DNA of 64,000 nt. Source: Spirosoma sp. SC4-14 (GTDB lineage: Bacteria > Bacteroidota > Bacteroidia > Cytophagales > Spirosomataceae). Within the stretch, counting starts at the first letter, position 1; each line of letters begins with the position of its first letter. Under the pieces are notes generated by a model. It had not been told where the DNA came from and ran no database searches. It saw only the letters and a list, made by a program, of their open reading frames with translations. Below, one piece after another: positions 13,846-22,488 of this stretch. The stretch spans positions 4,829,001 to 4,893,000 of the forward strand of contig NZ_CP147518.1 of the NCBI RefSeq assembly GCF_037201965.1, read 5' to 3'. The translations under genes were made by a program, and so were the position numbers.

Positions 13846-13905
13846 TGCCCGGCTTCCTGCGGGACGTGCATCCTGTCGACGGAGAGCGACCCCACGCGGA
13901 ACAGA
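13846..13905 (-). repeat. Cassette 3' flanking repeat unit
   Basis: The core TGCGGGACGTGCATCCTGTC is followed by CCCCACGCGGAACAGAT, just before the stop of the gene at 13918. Confidence 0.7.
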
Positions 13906-13917
13906 TAATAAAATATA

Positions 13918-14484
13918 TTACGAATGATGACTCTGGATGATTGCTGTTATGATATTATCCGCAAGCACTTCTCTAGGTGCATAGATCATATCTAACGAAT
14001 ACGCATGTTCAACAGGAAAAGCCAATAAGCCTTTACCATTTCCAAATTGCTTATGAACAAATGCTTTTAAGTTGCTACCATCAGGGGCAAGATCGGCGGT
14101 TCTACCCAGAGAAATATCAACTATTAAACCTCCTATTTCTACCCAACTGTGACCTTGCCAATCATCAATGATAATCTCAGTAAGTTCAGGCTGTTGTATT
14201 TTTACGTCTGTTTGAAAAGCGGGGATACCCGATATAACTAAATCTCCAGCTACTACCACAGCCGGTAGTTTATAACTATCTGTTAAAATAGCGCATAAGT
14301 GTGCGCTCATTACAACGCATATACCAAAAGCCCTAGGCGTGTTTTGGAGTACAGCTTGTGCTGCTTCTGCGACAGGTCTAGAATCATTTAAAACAAATTC
14401 TTCACACTGTTGAGCGTAATCTGCGTTATGGGCTTCTGCAATAAGCTCATGCAGTTTTTCTTTTCTATCTTTCAAAGAATTCAT
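13918..14484 (-). CDS. Cassette gene, transglutaminase-like cysteine peptidase fold (tentative)
   Basis: The 188-residue protein has FGICVVMSAHLCAIL around residue 53, GHSWVEIGGLIVDISL around 111-126, and an acidic residue in the second block. A Cys at the head of a helix, then His-x-x-x-glycine-turn and Asp, is the layout of transglutaminase/papain-like folds. I infer that fold, with no substrate. There is no signal peptide. It is the cassette closest to the array's right-hand end, so the first in reading direction. Confidence 0.6.
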   Translation of the reverse strand: MNSLKDRKEKLHELIAEAHNADYAQQCEEFVLNDSRPVAEAAQAVLQNTPRAFGICVVMSAHLCAILTDSYKLPAVVVAGDLVISGIPAFQTDVKIQQPELTEIIIDDWQGHSWVEIGGLIVDISLGRTADLAPDGSNLKAFVHKQFGNGKGLLAFPVEHAYSLDMIYAPREVLADNIITAIIQSHHS

Positions 14485-14549
14485 ACTAAGCTAAAGACGC
14501 TTTGTTAATACGTCGGCTGCATACCACCCGTTTCATCTAGCTTGCCTAA

Positions 14550-14745
14550 TTGGGGCGTTTGCGTTGTCGCACACCAGCCAACTCACGCGCCAAAGCCAAC
14601 CAAACCGGGGCGTTTCTGGTGTCGACCGAAGCCGACCAATGAACCAAAGGTCGCCGAGTCGGGGCGTTTATATTGTCGCAAACAAGCTAGAAATGAAAGC
14701 CTAAACTACCTTTCCGAGCCGGGCGGTGTGTCACACGAATGACCG
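14550..14745 (-). repeat. Degenerate ~55-nt tandem units, best preserved set
   Basis: Four units start at GGGGCGTTTGCGTTGTCGCA (14553), GGGGCGTTTCTGGTGTCGAC (14608), GGGGCGTTTATATTGTCGCA (14662) and GGGCGGTGTGTCACACGAAT (about 14722). Spacings are close to 55, 54 and 60 nt. They lie upstream of the first cassette gene on the minus strand. Confidence 0.75.
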
Positions 14746-14773
14746 CACTCACGCTTTTTTATCTGTCTTTTGC

Positions 14774-14780
14774 ACCCAAC
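14774..14780 (-). other. Array end, single recombination half site
   Basis: ACCCAAC on the plus strand (GTTGGGT on the minus strand) has the same context as the attC R' boxes and is followed inward by the AAAAAAGCGTG block and repeat units. No partner box is found on the right. It may be an attI-like site or a truncated attC. No integrase gene follows. Confidence 0.55.
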
Positions 14781-14795
14781 ATAGTATTGTACGCG

Positions 14796-14856
14796 AATTA
14801 GCGGAACTATTGGCAGCTAACAAGCAGGTTATCAGTTATTTTTAGTTCCGCTAATT
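14796..14856. repeat. 14-bp perfect inverted repeat outside the array end
   Basis: AATTAGCGGAACTA (14796-14809) and its complement (14843-14856) are separated by 33 nt. It could be a terminator or the ends of a small element. It lies 15 bp beyond the last half site. Confidence 0.7.
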
Positions 14857-14959
14857 TTTGAAACCAATAAATACGCTTAGGGTTCGTTCCAAATAAATAA
14901 CTTGCCTATGAAAATAACAAATTAGAGTTTTTGAAGTGACTAAACGGTAGGTTCACTCG

Positions 14960-15046
14960 ATGCCGGTACAACGGATATGGGATATAGAAGGATACCCAAC
15001 CTACTTTTTTGGCGATGATAACGAGCTATATCGAATCACAAAATGA
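14960..15046 (+). pseudogene. Fragment of a small protein with in-frame stops
   Basis: The ATG at 14960 begins MPVQRIWDIEGYPTYFFGDD and meets TGA at 15044-15046. The same frame continues as GELVRIRRSMKPYT to a TAG. The IEGYP.YFFGDD..LYR pattern resembles short N-terminal modules found next to mobile-element genes in Bacteroidota (NUMOD-like). Assignment is tentative. Confidence 0.45.
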
Positions 15047-15185
15047 GGTGAACTCGTACGGATTCGGCGCAGTATGAAACCCTACACATAGAGCTACGCT
15101 TCTTACTTTTGAGAAGCGAGTTGATTTTATCGACCGTTACGTATAAACGTATCGTGCTTTCCGATACGTTTTCCCTACCATAGAG

Positions 15186-16412
15186 CTAATAGGAGGCAAA
15201 AACGCGCTCCATCACGTAAGCATGAGCCCCCAGCCATTTAGCCGTACCGTTGAGTTTGGTCAATTCAATGGTGAGGTCGTTGCGAAAATCGCTCAGGCAA
15301 TACTTCGTAATGGCCTGTTCCAGTGTATTGAGAATGAAATCGGCGGCTTTGGTCAGTACACCATCAACAATAATCATTTCGGGATTGAACAGGCTGATGG
15401 CCACCGAAAGACCTTTCCCTAGCTGAAAGCCCGTCTGCTGTAACACATCAATCGCGTAAGAATCGCCCTGAAGAGCTGCATTGATCAGCTCGTCGATATC
15501 GATCTGCGGCACATTGTCTCGAAAAGCGGCCAGTTTCGATACCTGCCCGGCGGCAATATCGCGCTGCACCCGGCGCACCAGGGCCAGAGCCGATGTAAGG
15601 GTATTGAGGCACCCAATTTTTCCACAATAGCATAATTCGCCTTCCGGATCGGCCTGTATATGCCCCAGTTCGCCTGCAAAGCCACTGGTTCCCTGAAACA
15701 CTTCGCCATTGACAACAATGCCCAGTCCCACCCCCCAGTCGATGTTGATGGCCAGCACTTGTTTTTTGCCCTGGGCACCCCCAAACCGGCTTTCGCCCAG
15801 CACGGTGGCTTTGGTATCATTAATAAGATAAACCGGCTTTTTCAACTGCTCCGAAAACCAGGACGGAAGCGAATCGTTCGACTGACTGATATTCTTATAC
15901 GTCAGGTTCAGACCCCGGCGGGCATCGACCAGACCAGGCATCGAAATGCCAATGCCCAGCACATGGTCAGGATTGATTCCCGAATCGGCCAGCGCACTAG
16001 TATAGTGCCCAACCAACGTGGTCAGGAAATTCGGATTGTCTTCTAACCGAAGGTCATAATCGCAACGAAAGACGACGTTGCGCAACGAATCCATTAAAAT
16101 AATTTTAGTATCGTGTGTGCTTACGTCCAGAACTGCCACTAGTTGTCGTTTGGTATTCAGACTAAACAAAGCCGGACGGCGACCATTATTGCCGGTAGCC
16201 ATACCCGTGGCCGTAACCCACCCCTGGCTAATTAGTTCCTCAACCAGCGCAGTTACCGACGGCACACTGTTATGGAGCACTTTTGCCAGTTGAGCCAGCG
16301 TCGATGTTCCTTCGGCATACAGATGAGCTAATAGCTTTCGTTGTTTCTGCTTTTTCTTATAATCAACTACGGACTGCGTAAGGGCTAGTTCCTCTTCCTC
16401 GGTTGCATACAT
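15186..16412 (-). CDS. ROK-family transcriptional repressor of the rhamnose cluster (inferred)
   Basis: The 408-residue protein has an N-terminal winged helix (about 20-80, TLAQLAKVLHNSVPSVTALV) and a C-terminal ROK sugar-kinase-like domain. The ROK signature and zinc-binding cysteines are in GELGHIQADPEGELCYCGKI. ROK repressors such as NagC and Mlc release DNA on binding a sugar or sugar phosphate. It is transcribed away from the rhamnose genes at 17423-22400. I infer that it controls them and itself through the AAAACAAAGTTTT-type palindromes 50-120 bp upstream. The effector is unknown. Confidence 0.85.
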   Translation of the reverse strand: MYATEEEELALTQSVVDYKKKQKQRKLLAHLYAEGTSTLAQLAKVLHNSVPSVTALVEELISQGWVTATGMATGNNGRRPALFSLNTKRQLVAVLDVSTHDTKIILMDSLRNVVFRCDYDLRLEDNPNFLTTLVGHYTSALADSGINPDHVLGIGISMPGLVDARRGLNLTYKNISQSNDSLPSWFSEQLKKPVYLINDTKATVLGESRFGGAQGKKQVLAINIDWGVGLGIVVNGEVFQGTSGFAGELGHIQADPEGELCYCGKIGCLNTLTSALALVRRVQRDIAAGQVSKLAAFRDNVPQIDIDELINAALQGDSYAIDVLQQTGFQLGKGLSVAISLFNPEMIIVDGVLTKAADFILNTLEQAITKYCLSDFRNDLTIELTKLNGTAKWLGAHAYVMERVFASY

Positions 16413-16461
16413 GGGGACAAGTAAACGATAAGCTACTCAAAATTTAGTTGCTTAATCGCTT

Positions 16462-16529
16462 AAAACAAAGTTTTTTCAGTTATTAGAAGCGAAAAAATAT
16501 GATCCTCTACTTAAAAAAACAAAGTTTTT
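16462..16529. promoter_or_regulatory. Two AAAAC-AAA-GTTTT palindromes, candidate ROK operators
   Basis: AAAACAAAGTTTT at 16462-16474 and AAAAACAAAGTTTTT at 16515-16529 share an ARM-AAA-ARM form and start 53 bp apart, about five helical turns. They lie just upstream of the ROK gene start. Two-fold symmetric sites suit a dimeric repressor. Such A/T-rich words can also occur by chance. Confidence 0.45.
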
Positions 16530-17422
16530 AAATAAAATTAAAATTTAACCATCAATTAAAAAATAAATTTACCAGCTTAGTCTATTAAACGGTCATTTAC
16601 CTGAAATTCAGTAGTATTGACCCCATTTATTACTTAGCTATAGCACAGTCTGGCCCAATTGTCAGTGTGATCTTTCCCCAAAAATCAGTTCGCTTTTTGG
16701 GTGCCACACAGGCATCGGTCGACCTGACAATTGTTACTTACAAATCACTGCCCTCCCTGCTAAGGCATGGGGTAAAGCTGACAGTATAGATCGGAATAGA
16801 AGCCCCGCTGGCGGGTTTCAACTTTTCTCTCATGACAAAGTTCAGCCGCCAATTCGCAAGTTGTTCGGTAGTCATACGCATTGATTCGCGAATGTGGCTG
16901 GCTGCGTCGTAGCCAATTGAGCGAAGCTGCTCCAACCATAAAACCCGGCACAGTCATTAGTAGTAGGTTATACATTTCAGATTCTTCGACGGCTAAAAAC
17001 AGAAATAGTCACGACTGGCGTCTTTTAGACACATTGACTATGCCCTCAACCGATGACAAATTCTCCACCGGAATTGTGGGTGTACAAGAGGGCCGTTAGC
17101 AGCTCAGTGAGGTACTCGTTCTGGAGTCAGCCTCCGTAATCGATGCACCGCCTGCGTGCCAGAACTGTTGGCACCACGTTTGTTATGCCGATTCCCGTTG
17201 CCACTCGGGCCCGTTGATTAGTTTTGAGTAGATTGGTGCTTTATCCGATAATTAATGGGGAGGTGTGCCGTCCAAACACATAGCAACATCGTCCTGTTTT
17301 TTTACAAAAACTGTAAAAAGTAGGACAGTACAGGAAAGCGATTCGTGCTTCAGCTGATAATTTTGGTTCATCTTACGAGCGCAACAATACACACCTGCCA
17401 ACAGCAGTATAACGTTTAAACT
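16530..17422. other. Long intergenic region between ROK gene and rhamnose operon
   Basis: The region is nearly 900 bp with no gene that I can support. An open plus-strand frame without a start codon ends near 16783. A minus-strand frame at 16738-16935 (WLEQLRSIGYDAASHIRESM) looks protein-like but is short and has no recognised family. The region may hold gene remnants as well as the operon promoter, which must lie upstream of 17423. Confidence 0.4.
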
Positions 17423-19543
17423 ATGTCTACGACGACAAAACCATTTCAACACGTCAGCTATTTGTGGGACGAAGCCAAAGCCGCCGAACTGGCTGGCGAT
17501 GAGGTAGGGCTGTTAATTTATCGGTCTAACCTGTTGGGTGCCGACCTGCGACTGACAAACTATGGCGGAGGAAATACCTCCTGCAAAGCAACAGCCAAAG
17601 ATCCACTTACCGGTCAGGATACCGAAGTAATGTGGGTAAAAGGCTCAGGTGGTGATTTAGGAACGCTAAAACGTAGCGGTCTGGCAGCCCTATACGTGGA
17701 TCGGTTGCGCAGTTTAAAAACGATTTATCGGGGGCTTGAGTTCGAAGATGAAATGGTTGAGCTATTCAATCACTGCATTTTCGATCTGGCATCAAAAGCC
17801 CCCTCTATTGATACGCCCTTACACGGGTTTCTTCCCTTCAAACATATCGACCATCTTCACCCCGACGCAGCTATTGCCATTGCGGCTGCCAAAGATGGCA
17901 AACAGATTGTTCAGGATTTGTTTGGGGGTACCATCGGCTGGGTCGACTGGCAGCGTCCGGGCTTTGACCTGGGGCTGAAACTGGAGCAGTGTGTAAACGA
18001 AAATCCTGGCATTCGGGGTATTATGCTCGGTTCGCACGGCTTGTTTACCTGGGGCGACACAGCCTACGAAAGTTATGTGAACACGCTCGAAGTAATCGAG
18101 CGTTGTGCCGAATATCTGGAAGAAAATTACGGCAAAAAAGGGCCAGTTTTTGGCGGTGCCAAACACGAATCGCTGGAAAAAGAAGACCGGCTGAAACAGG
18201 CGGCTACACTGGCACCGGTGCTGCGTGGCTTCTGCTCGAACCAGCAACCCATGGTTGGGCATTTCACCGACGACGACCGCGTTCTGCAGTTTATCAATTC
18301 AAATGATCTGGATCGGCTGGCACCGATGGGCACCTCCTGCCCCGACCACTTCCTGCGTACCAAAATCAGTCCGCTCGTACTCGAACTGGCCTCAACTGAA
18401 GACCTTTCGGATGCGAAGGCCGTAAAAGCGAAGTTAACGCCCGCTTTTGAAGCCTACCGCGCCATGTATGAAGACTATTACAATACCTGCAAACACCCGA
18501 ACAGCCCAGCCATTCGCGACAAAAATCCGGTTGTAATTCTGTATCCGGGCATTGGTATGTTTACGTTTGCCAAAGACAAGCAGACCGCTCGGGTTGCAGC
18601 CGAATTTTACATCAACGCCATCAACGTGATGCGGGGTGCTGAGGCCATTTCTGAATATACGTCGCTCCCTCGTCAGGAAGCTTTCAATATTGAGTACTGG
18701 CTACTGGAAGAAGCGAAACTCCAGCGGATGCCCAAACCCAAACCATTGTCGGGTCGTATTGCCCTCATTACGGGTAGCGCAGGTGGCATCGGCAAAGCCA
18801 TTGCTAAGCGTTTCCAGGCCGAAGGGGCCGTAGTGGTCATCAACGACAACGATGCCGATCGCCTGAAAGGGGCCGACGATGAGTTTAGGCAGCAATATGG
18901 TCGCGATGCTCATGCTGCAACTCTGCTCGACGTTACTGATGCTGAAAGCATTCGGAACGCCTTTGCGGTGTCGGCGCTGGCGTTTGGCGGTGTCGACATT
19001 GTTGTCAACTGCGCCGGTCTGTCAATTTCGAAACCAATTGAAGACCATACCGAAAAAGATTGGGATCTGCTGTATGACGTACTCGTAAAAGGTCAGTTCC
19101 TGGTGACCCAGCAAGGCGTTGAGATCATGCGTAAGCAGGAAATTGGGGGCGATGTACTGAACATTGTCAGCAAAAATGGGCTGGTTTCGGGCCCCAACAA
19201 CGCAGGCTATGGCTCGGCCAAAGCAGCGCAACTGCACCTGAGCCGACTAAATGCCGCCGAACTGGGCAAAGACCATATCCGGGTCAATGTGGTTAACCCC
19301 GATGCCGTTATTTCCGATAGCAAAATCTGGGCGGGCGCCTGGGCCGAAGGCCGGGCCAAAGCCTATGGCATTAGTGTTGAGGAATTGCCTGCCTACTACG
19401 CTAAACGAACACTACTGAATGAAATTATTCTGCCCGACGACATTGCCAATGCCTGCTTTGCGTTTGTGGGTGGTTTACTGAACAAATCGACTGGCAACGT
19501 CCTGAACGTGGACGGTGGAGTTGCGATGGCCTTTGTTCGATAA
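17423..19543 (+). CDS. Bifunctional rhamnulose-1-phosphate aldolase / lactaldehyde dehydrogenase
   Basis: The 706-residue protein is a fusion. Residues ~1-420 are a class II aldolase/adducin domain (NYGGGNTSCK, a substrate-phosphate loop, then HGFLPFKHIDHLHPDA and GSHGLFTWGD with metal-binding His residues). Residues ~435-706 are a short-chain dehydrogenase (ALITGSAGGIGKAIA Rossmann motif, catalytic YGSAKAA). This matches the RhaEW type, which cleaves L-rhamnulose-1-phosphate to dihydroxyacetone phosphate and L-lactaldehyde and oxidises the latter. It is the first gene of the rhamnose cluster. Substrate is inferred from its neighbours. Confidence 0.9.
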   Translation: MSTTTKPFQHVSYLWDEAKAAELAGDEVGLLIYRSNLLGADLRLTNYGGGNTSCKATAKDPLTGQDTEVMWVKGSGGDLGTLKRSGLAALYVDRLRSLKTIYRGLEFEDEMVELFNHCIFDLASKAPSIDTPLHGFLPFKHIDHLHPDAAIAIAAAKDGKQIVQDLFGGTIGWVDWQRPGFDLGLKLEQCVNENPGIRGIMLGSHGLFTWGDTAYESYVNTLEVIERCAEYLEENYGKKGPVFGGAKHESLEKEDRLKQAATLAPVLRGFCSNQQPMVGHFTDDDRVLQFINSNDLDRLAPMGTSCPDHFLRTKISPLVLELASTEDLSDAKAVKAKLTPAFEAYRAMYEDYYNTCKHPNSPAIRDKNPVVILYPGIGMFTFAKDKQTARVAAEFYINAINVMRGAEAISEYTSLPRQEAFNIEYWLLEEAKLQRMPKPKPLSGRIALITGSAGGIGKAIAKRFQAEGAVVVINDNDADRLKGADDEFRQQYGRDAHAATLLDVTDAESIRNAFAVSALAFGGVDIVVNCAGLSISKPIEDHTEKDWDLLYDVLVKGQFLVTQQGVEIMRKQEIGGDVLNIVSKNGLVSGPNNAGYGSAKAAQLHLSRLNAAELGKDHIRVNVVNPDAVISDSKIWAGAWAEGRAKAYGISVEELPAYYAKRTLLNEIILPDDIANACFAFVGGLLNKSTGNVLNVDGGVAMAFVR

Positions 19544-19545
19544 GA

Positions 19546-19637
19546 AACTGGAGTAAGGAGTGAGGCAAAAAGGACAAGGTGTTCGCTCAAAAAACGTCTT
19601 CTTTCTGCCTCCTCCTCTCTCCATACTCCCTATTCCC
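19546..19637. repeat. Intergenic imperfect inverted repeat
   Basis: GGAGTAAGGAGTGAGGC near 19552 pairs imperfectly with GCCTCCTCCTCTCTCC and CATACTCC near 19608-19630. The repeat fills most of the gap between the aldolase fusion and the isomerase and ends just before the isomerase ATG. Confidence 0.6.
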
Positions 19638-19638
19638 T

Positions 19639-20913
19639 ATGCAACTCGAATCGTATCAGATTGCCGACCATAATAATAACCTGCTGGAAGGTCATAGACG
19701 GAAGCTGGCCTATTGGACCGAAGAAGTTAGCAATGCCGAAGCGGTTATTGAAAAACTAATCGATTTTCAGATTGCTATTCCAAGCTGGGCACTGGGCACG
19801 GGCGGTACACGTTTTGGCCGATTTGCTGGTGGTGGCGAACCCCGTTCGCTGGAAGAAAAGCTGGAAGATATTGGCTTGCTGCATACCCTCAACCGGTCGA
19901 GCGGGGCCATATCGCTGCATATTCCCTGGGATATCCCAACCGACCCCGAAGCCATTAAGCAACGAGCCGCAGCATATGGTATCCGGTTCGATGCCATGAA
20001 TTCCAATACGTTTCAGGATCAGCCCAGCCAGCCAATGAGCTATAAGTTCGGCTCACTGCACCATGTCGATCAGGCCGTTCGGCAGCAGGCTATCGACCAT
20101 AATATCGACGTGATCAAACACGGTATGGCGCTGGGTTCCGACTCGCTGACGGTATGGCTCGCCGATGGTTCCTGTTTTCCGGGGCAGCTTAACTTCCGAA
20201 AAGCCTTTGAACGTACGCTGGGAAGCCTTCAGGAAATCTATAAGGCACTTCCCAACAACTGGAAAATGCTGGTTGAATACAAAGCCTACGAGCCAAATTT
20301 CTATTCGACAACCATTGGCGACTGGGGTTCGTCGTTTCTGCTGGCCAGCAAACTTGGCCCGAAAGCTTACACACTGGTCGATCTGGGCCACCATCTGCCC
20401 AATGCCAATATCGAACAAATTGTTGCCATCCTGCTGAACGAACAGAAACTGGGCGGGTTCCACTTCAACGATTCTAAATACGGCGACGACGATCTGACGG
20501 TGGGCAGCATCAAGCCTTATCAACTGTTTTTGATCTTCAATGAGCTGGTCGACGGACTCGATGCCCGTGGGCTAAATCATGCTACGGGACTTGGCTGGAT
20601 GATCGATGCTTCGCATAACGTGAAAGACCCGCTGGAAGACCTGCTTCAGTCGGTCGAAGCCATTCAGATTGCCTATGCTCAGGCACTACTGGTGAACCGA
20701 ATTGCACTGGAAGAAGCCCGCGACGCTAACGACGCCGTACGCGCTCAGGAGATTTTGCAGGATGCCTTCCGCACCGATGTCCGTCCGCTGGTCGCCGAAG
20801 CCCGTCTCCGCTCGGGAGCAGCTCTTAACCCACTGGCTCTATTCCGCCATCTTAACGTCCGCCAGAAACTCATCGGCGAACGCGGCACCAGAACCATCGC
20901 TACAGGTCTGTAA
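19639..20913 (+). CDS. rhaI: L-rhamnose isomerase, RhaI type
   Basis: The ATG at 19639 (MQLESYQIADHNNN) is preferred over an upstream TTG/GTG-type start because the intervening bases are the intergenic repeat. The product has 424 residues. It is a TIM-barrel isomerase with metal ligands in VEYKAYEPNFYST (Glu), TLVDLGHHLPNANIE (Asp) and GGFHFNDSKYGDDD (His, Asp), as in the Pseudomonas stutzeri-type enzyme. It converts L-rhamnose to L-rhamnulose in the cytoplasm. It lies between the aldolase and kinase genes. Confidence 0.92.
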   Translation: MQLESYQIADHNNNLLEGHRRKLAYWTEEVSNAEAVIEKLIDFQIAIPSWALGTGGTRFGRFAGGGEPRSLEEKLEDIGLLHTLNRSSGAISLHIPWDIPTDPEAIKQRAAAYGIRFDAMNSNTFQDQPSQPMSYKFGSLHHVDQAVRQQAIDHNIDVIKHGMALGSDSLTVWLADGSCFPGQLNFRKAFERTLGSLQEIYKALPNNWKMLVEYKAYEPNFYSTTIGDWGSSFLLASKLGPKAYTLVDLGHHLPNANIEQIVAILLNEQKLGGFHFNDSKYGDDDLTVGSIKPYQLFLIFNELVDGLDARGLNHATGLGWMIDASHNVKDPLEDLLQSVEAIQIAYAQALLVNRIALEEARDANDAVRAQEILQDAFRTDVRPLVAEARLRSGAALNPLALFRHLNVRQKLIGERGTRTIATGL

Positions 20914-20916
20914 TTT

Positions 20917-20975
20917 AATGATGAATTATAAATGATGAACAGCTCATGACTATTCATCATTTATAATTCATCATT
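20917..20975. repeat. 23-bp perfect inverted repeat of ATGATGAATT words
   Basis: Arms at 20917-20939 and 20953-20975 are perfectly complementary with a 13-nt loop. The right arm is followed by another one and a half copies of the TTTATAATTTATCA word. It fills the gap between rhaI and the kinase gene. A similar structure lies at 45316-45385. Confidence 0.9.
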
Positions 20976-21011
20976 TATAATTTATCATTTATAATTACCC
21001 GGTAATGCACT

Positions 21012-22400
21012 ATGGATGTTATTGCCATTTTCGATGTTGGAAAAACCAACAAGAAGCTGTTTCTCTTTAATGAGCAGTATGCGATTGTTTGGGAAAAGAC
21101 CGCACAGTTTCCGGAAACAGTCGATGATGATGGCGACCCCTGCGAGGAGTTGAACCGGTTGACCGATTGGGTACAGTTGTCGCTGGACGAAGCATTGGCC
21201 ATACCCGATTTTTCGGTGAAGGCAATAAATTTTTCGGGCTACGGTGCCAGTTTTGTTCATCTGGATGCCGACAGAAAACCCGTGGGCTATCTCTACAACT
21301 ACCTGAAACCCTTTCCCGACGAAATTCGCCGTCAGTTCTACGACACCTATGGAACGGTAAGCGATCTGTCGGTCCAGACAGCCTCACCTGCTCTCGACAG
21401 TCTGAACTCGGGCCTGATGCTATATCGGATCAAGTACGATAAGCCAGCGTTATTCGGGCGTATTGCCTATTCTCTCCACCTGCCCCAGTACCTGAGCTTC
21501 CTGGTCACCAGACAGTGCTTTTCCGACATAACCAGCATTGGTTGCCATACACTACTGTGGGACTTTCAGAAAAACCAATACCATCATTGGGTGAAAGCCG
21601 AAGGTATTGACCAAATTCTGGCTCCACTTTTCCCCTCTGATGCCGTTCTGGATGTTCAGATTCAGAATAAATCGTATGCCGTGGGAGTAGGTTTCCATGA
21701 TAGTTCGGCCGCCCTGATTCCCTATTTAGCCTCTTTTCAGGAGCCATTTATTCTCATTTCGACGGGCACCTGGTCGATTAGCATGAATCCGTTCAATGCC
21801 AGTCCGCTCACCCCCGAAGAACTACAATACGACTGCCTGTGCTTTCTGCAATTTAAGGGAAAACCGGTTAAGGCATCGCGGCTGTTTGCCGGTTACGAGC
21901 ACGAACAGCAAACCAAACGGCTGGCCGAGCATTTCAATAAACCTGTTGACTATTACAAGACGGTATCATACGATCCGGCAACAATTCATTCGCTGCGCAC
22001 CCGCCGACCCGACTCGGGTAGTAATTTTGAGCAGGTAAAAAATCCACCCATGCAGGAATCGTTGTTCGGACACCGAAACCTGGACCATTTTCAGACCTAC
22101 GAGGAAGCTTATCATCAATTGATTCTCGATGTGGTAGCCCAACAGTTAATATCGACCGATTTGGTTTTGGAAAACTCGCCGGTGAAGCGACTGTTTGTGG
22201 ATGGTGGATTCAGCAAAAACCCAATCTATATGTCGCTGCTGGCAGCGGCTTTCCCGCAGTCTGAAGTCTATGCGGCTTCGGTAGCTCAGGCTTCGGCATT
22301 GGGAGCCGCACTGGCTATTCATCATCACTGGAATACTCAACCAATTCCGGTCGAGATTATTGATCTGAAATTATATGCAATCGATTCGGTGACTATTTAA
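21012..22400 (+). CDS. rhaB: L-rhamnulokinase-like FGGY carbohydrate kinase
   Basis: The 462-residue protein starts MDVIAIFDVGKTNKKLFLFN, the phosphate-1 motif of the FGGY/actin-like ATPase fold. ISTGTWSISMNP is the adenosine/phosphate-2 region and FVDGGFSKNPIYMSLLAAAF the C-terminal motif. Together with the isomerase and aldolase, its expected reaction is L-rhamnulose to L-rhamnulose-1-phosphate. The length is normal for the family. FGGY specificity cannot be read from sequence alone, so the substrate is inferred from the operon. Confidence 0.88.
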   Translation: MDVIAIFDVGKTNKKLFLFNEQYAIVWEKTAQFPETVDDDGDPCEELNRLTDWVQLSLDEALAIPDFSVKAINFSGYGASFVHLDADRKPVGYLYNYLKPFPDEIRRQFYDTYGTVSDLSVQTASPALDSLNSGLMLYRIKYDKPALFGRIAYSLHLPQYLSFLVTRQCFSDITSIGCHTLLWDFQKNQYHHWVKAEGIDQILAPLFPSDAVLDVQIQNKSYAVGVGFHDSSAALIPYLASFQEPFILISTGTWSISMNPFNASPLTPEELQYDCLCFLQFKGKPVKASRLFAGYEHEQQTKRLAEHFNKPVDYYKTVSYDPATIHSLRTRRPDSGSNFEQVKNPPMQESLFGHRNLDHFQTYEEAYHQLILDVVAQQLISTDLVLENSPVKRLFVDGGFSKNPIYMSLLAAAFPQSEVYAASVAQASALGAALAIHHHWNTQPIPVEIIDLKLYAIDSVTI

Positions 22401-22425
22401 AAAAAGCGAAAGCTCCCAACCAATG

Positions 22426-22468
22426 ACCTACGGATTGTCGACATCAGCCCCTACACCAATCCGTAGGT
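22426..22468. terminator. Hairpin after rhamnulokinase gene
   Basis: The 12-bp perfect stem ACCTACGGATTG / CAATCCGTAGGT has a 19-nt loop. It lies between the convergent ends of the kinase gene and the gene at 22489. There is no long T run, so it may be a transcription barrier or processing site. Confidence 0.6.
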
Positions 22469-22488
22469 ATTCCTTATCGCCCCGTTTT

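Noticed and set aside
14550..14745. 55-nt repeat units as a CRISPR array
   Set aside because: Repeat parts are degenerate, spacers share words with each other, units flank attC sites on both sides, and no cas gene is present.
16738..16975. Two overlapping minus-strand frames in the rhamnose intergenic region as genes
   Set aside because: Both are short, overlap each other in different frames, and match no family I know. The region may be pseudogene remains.
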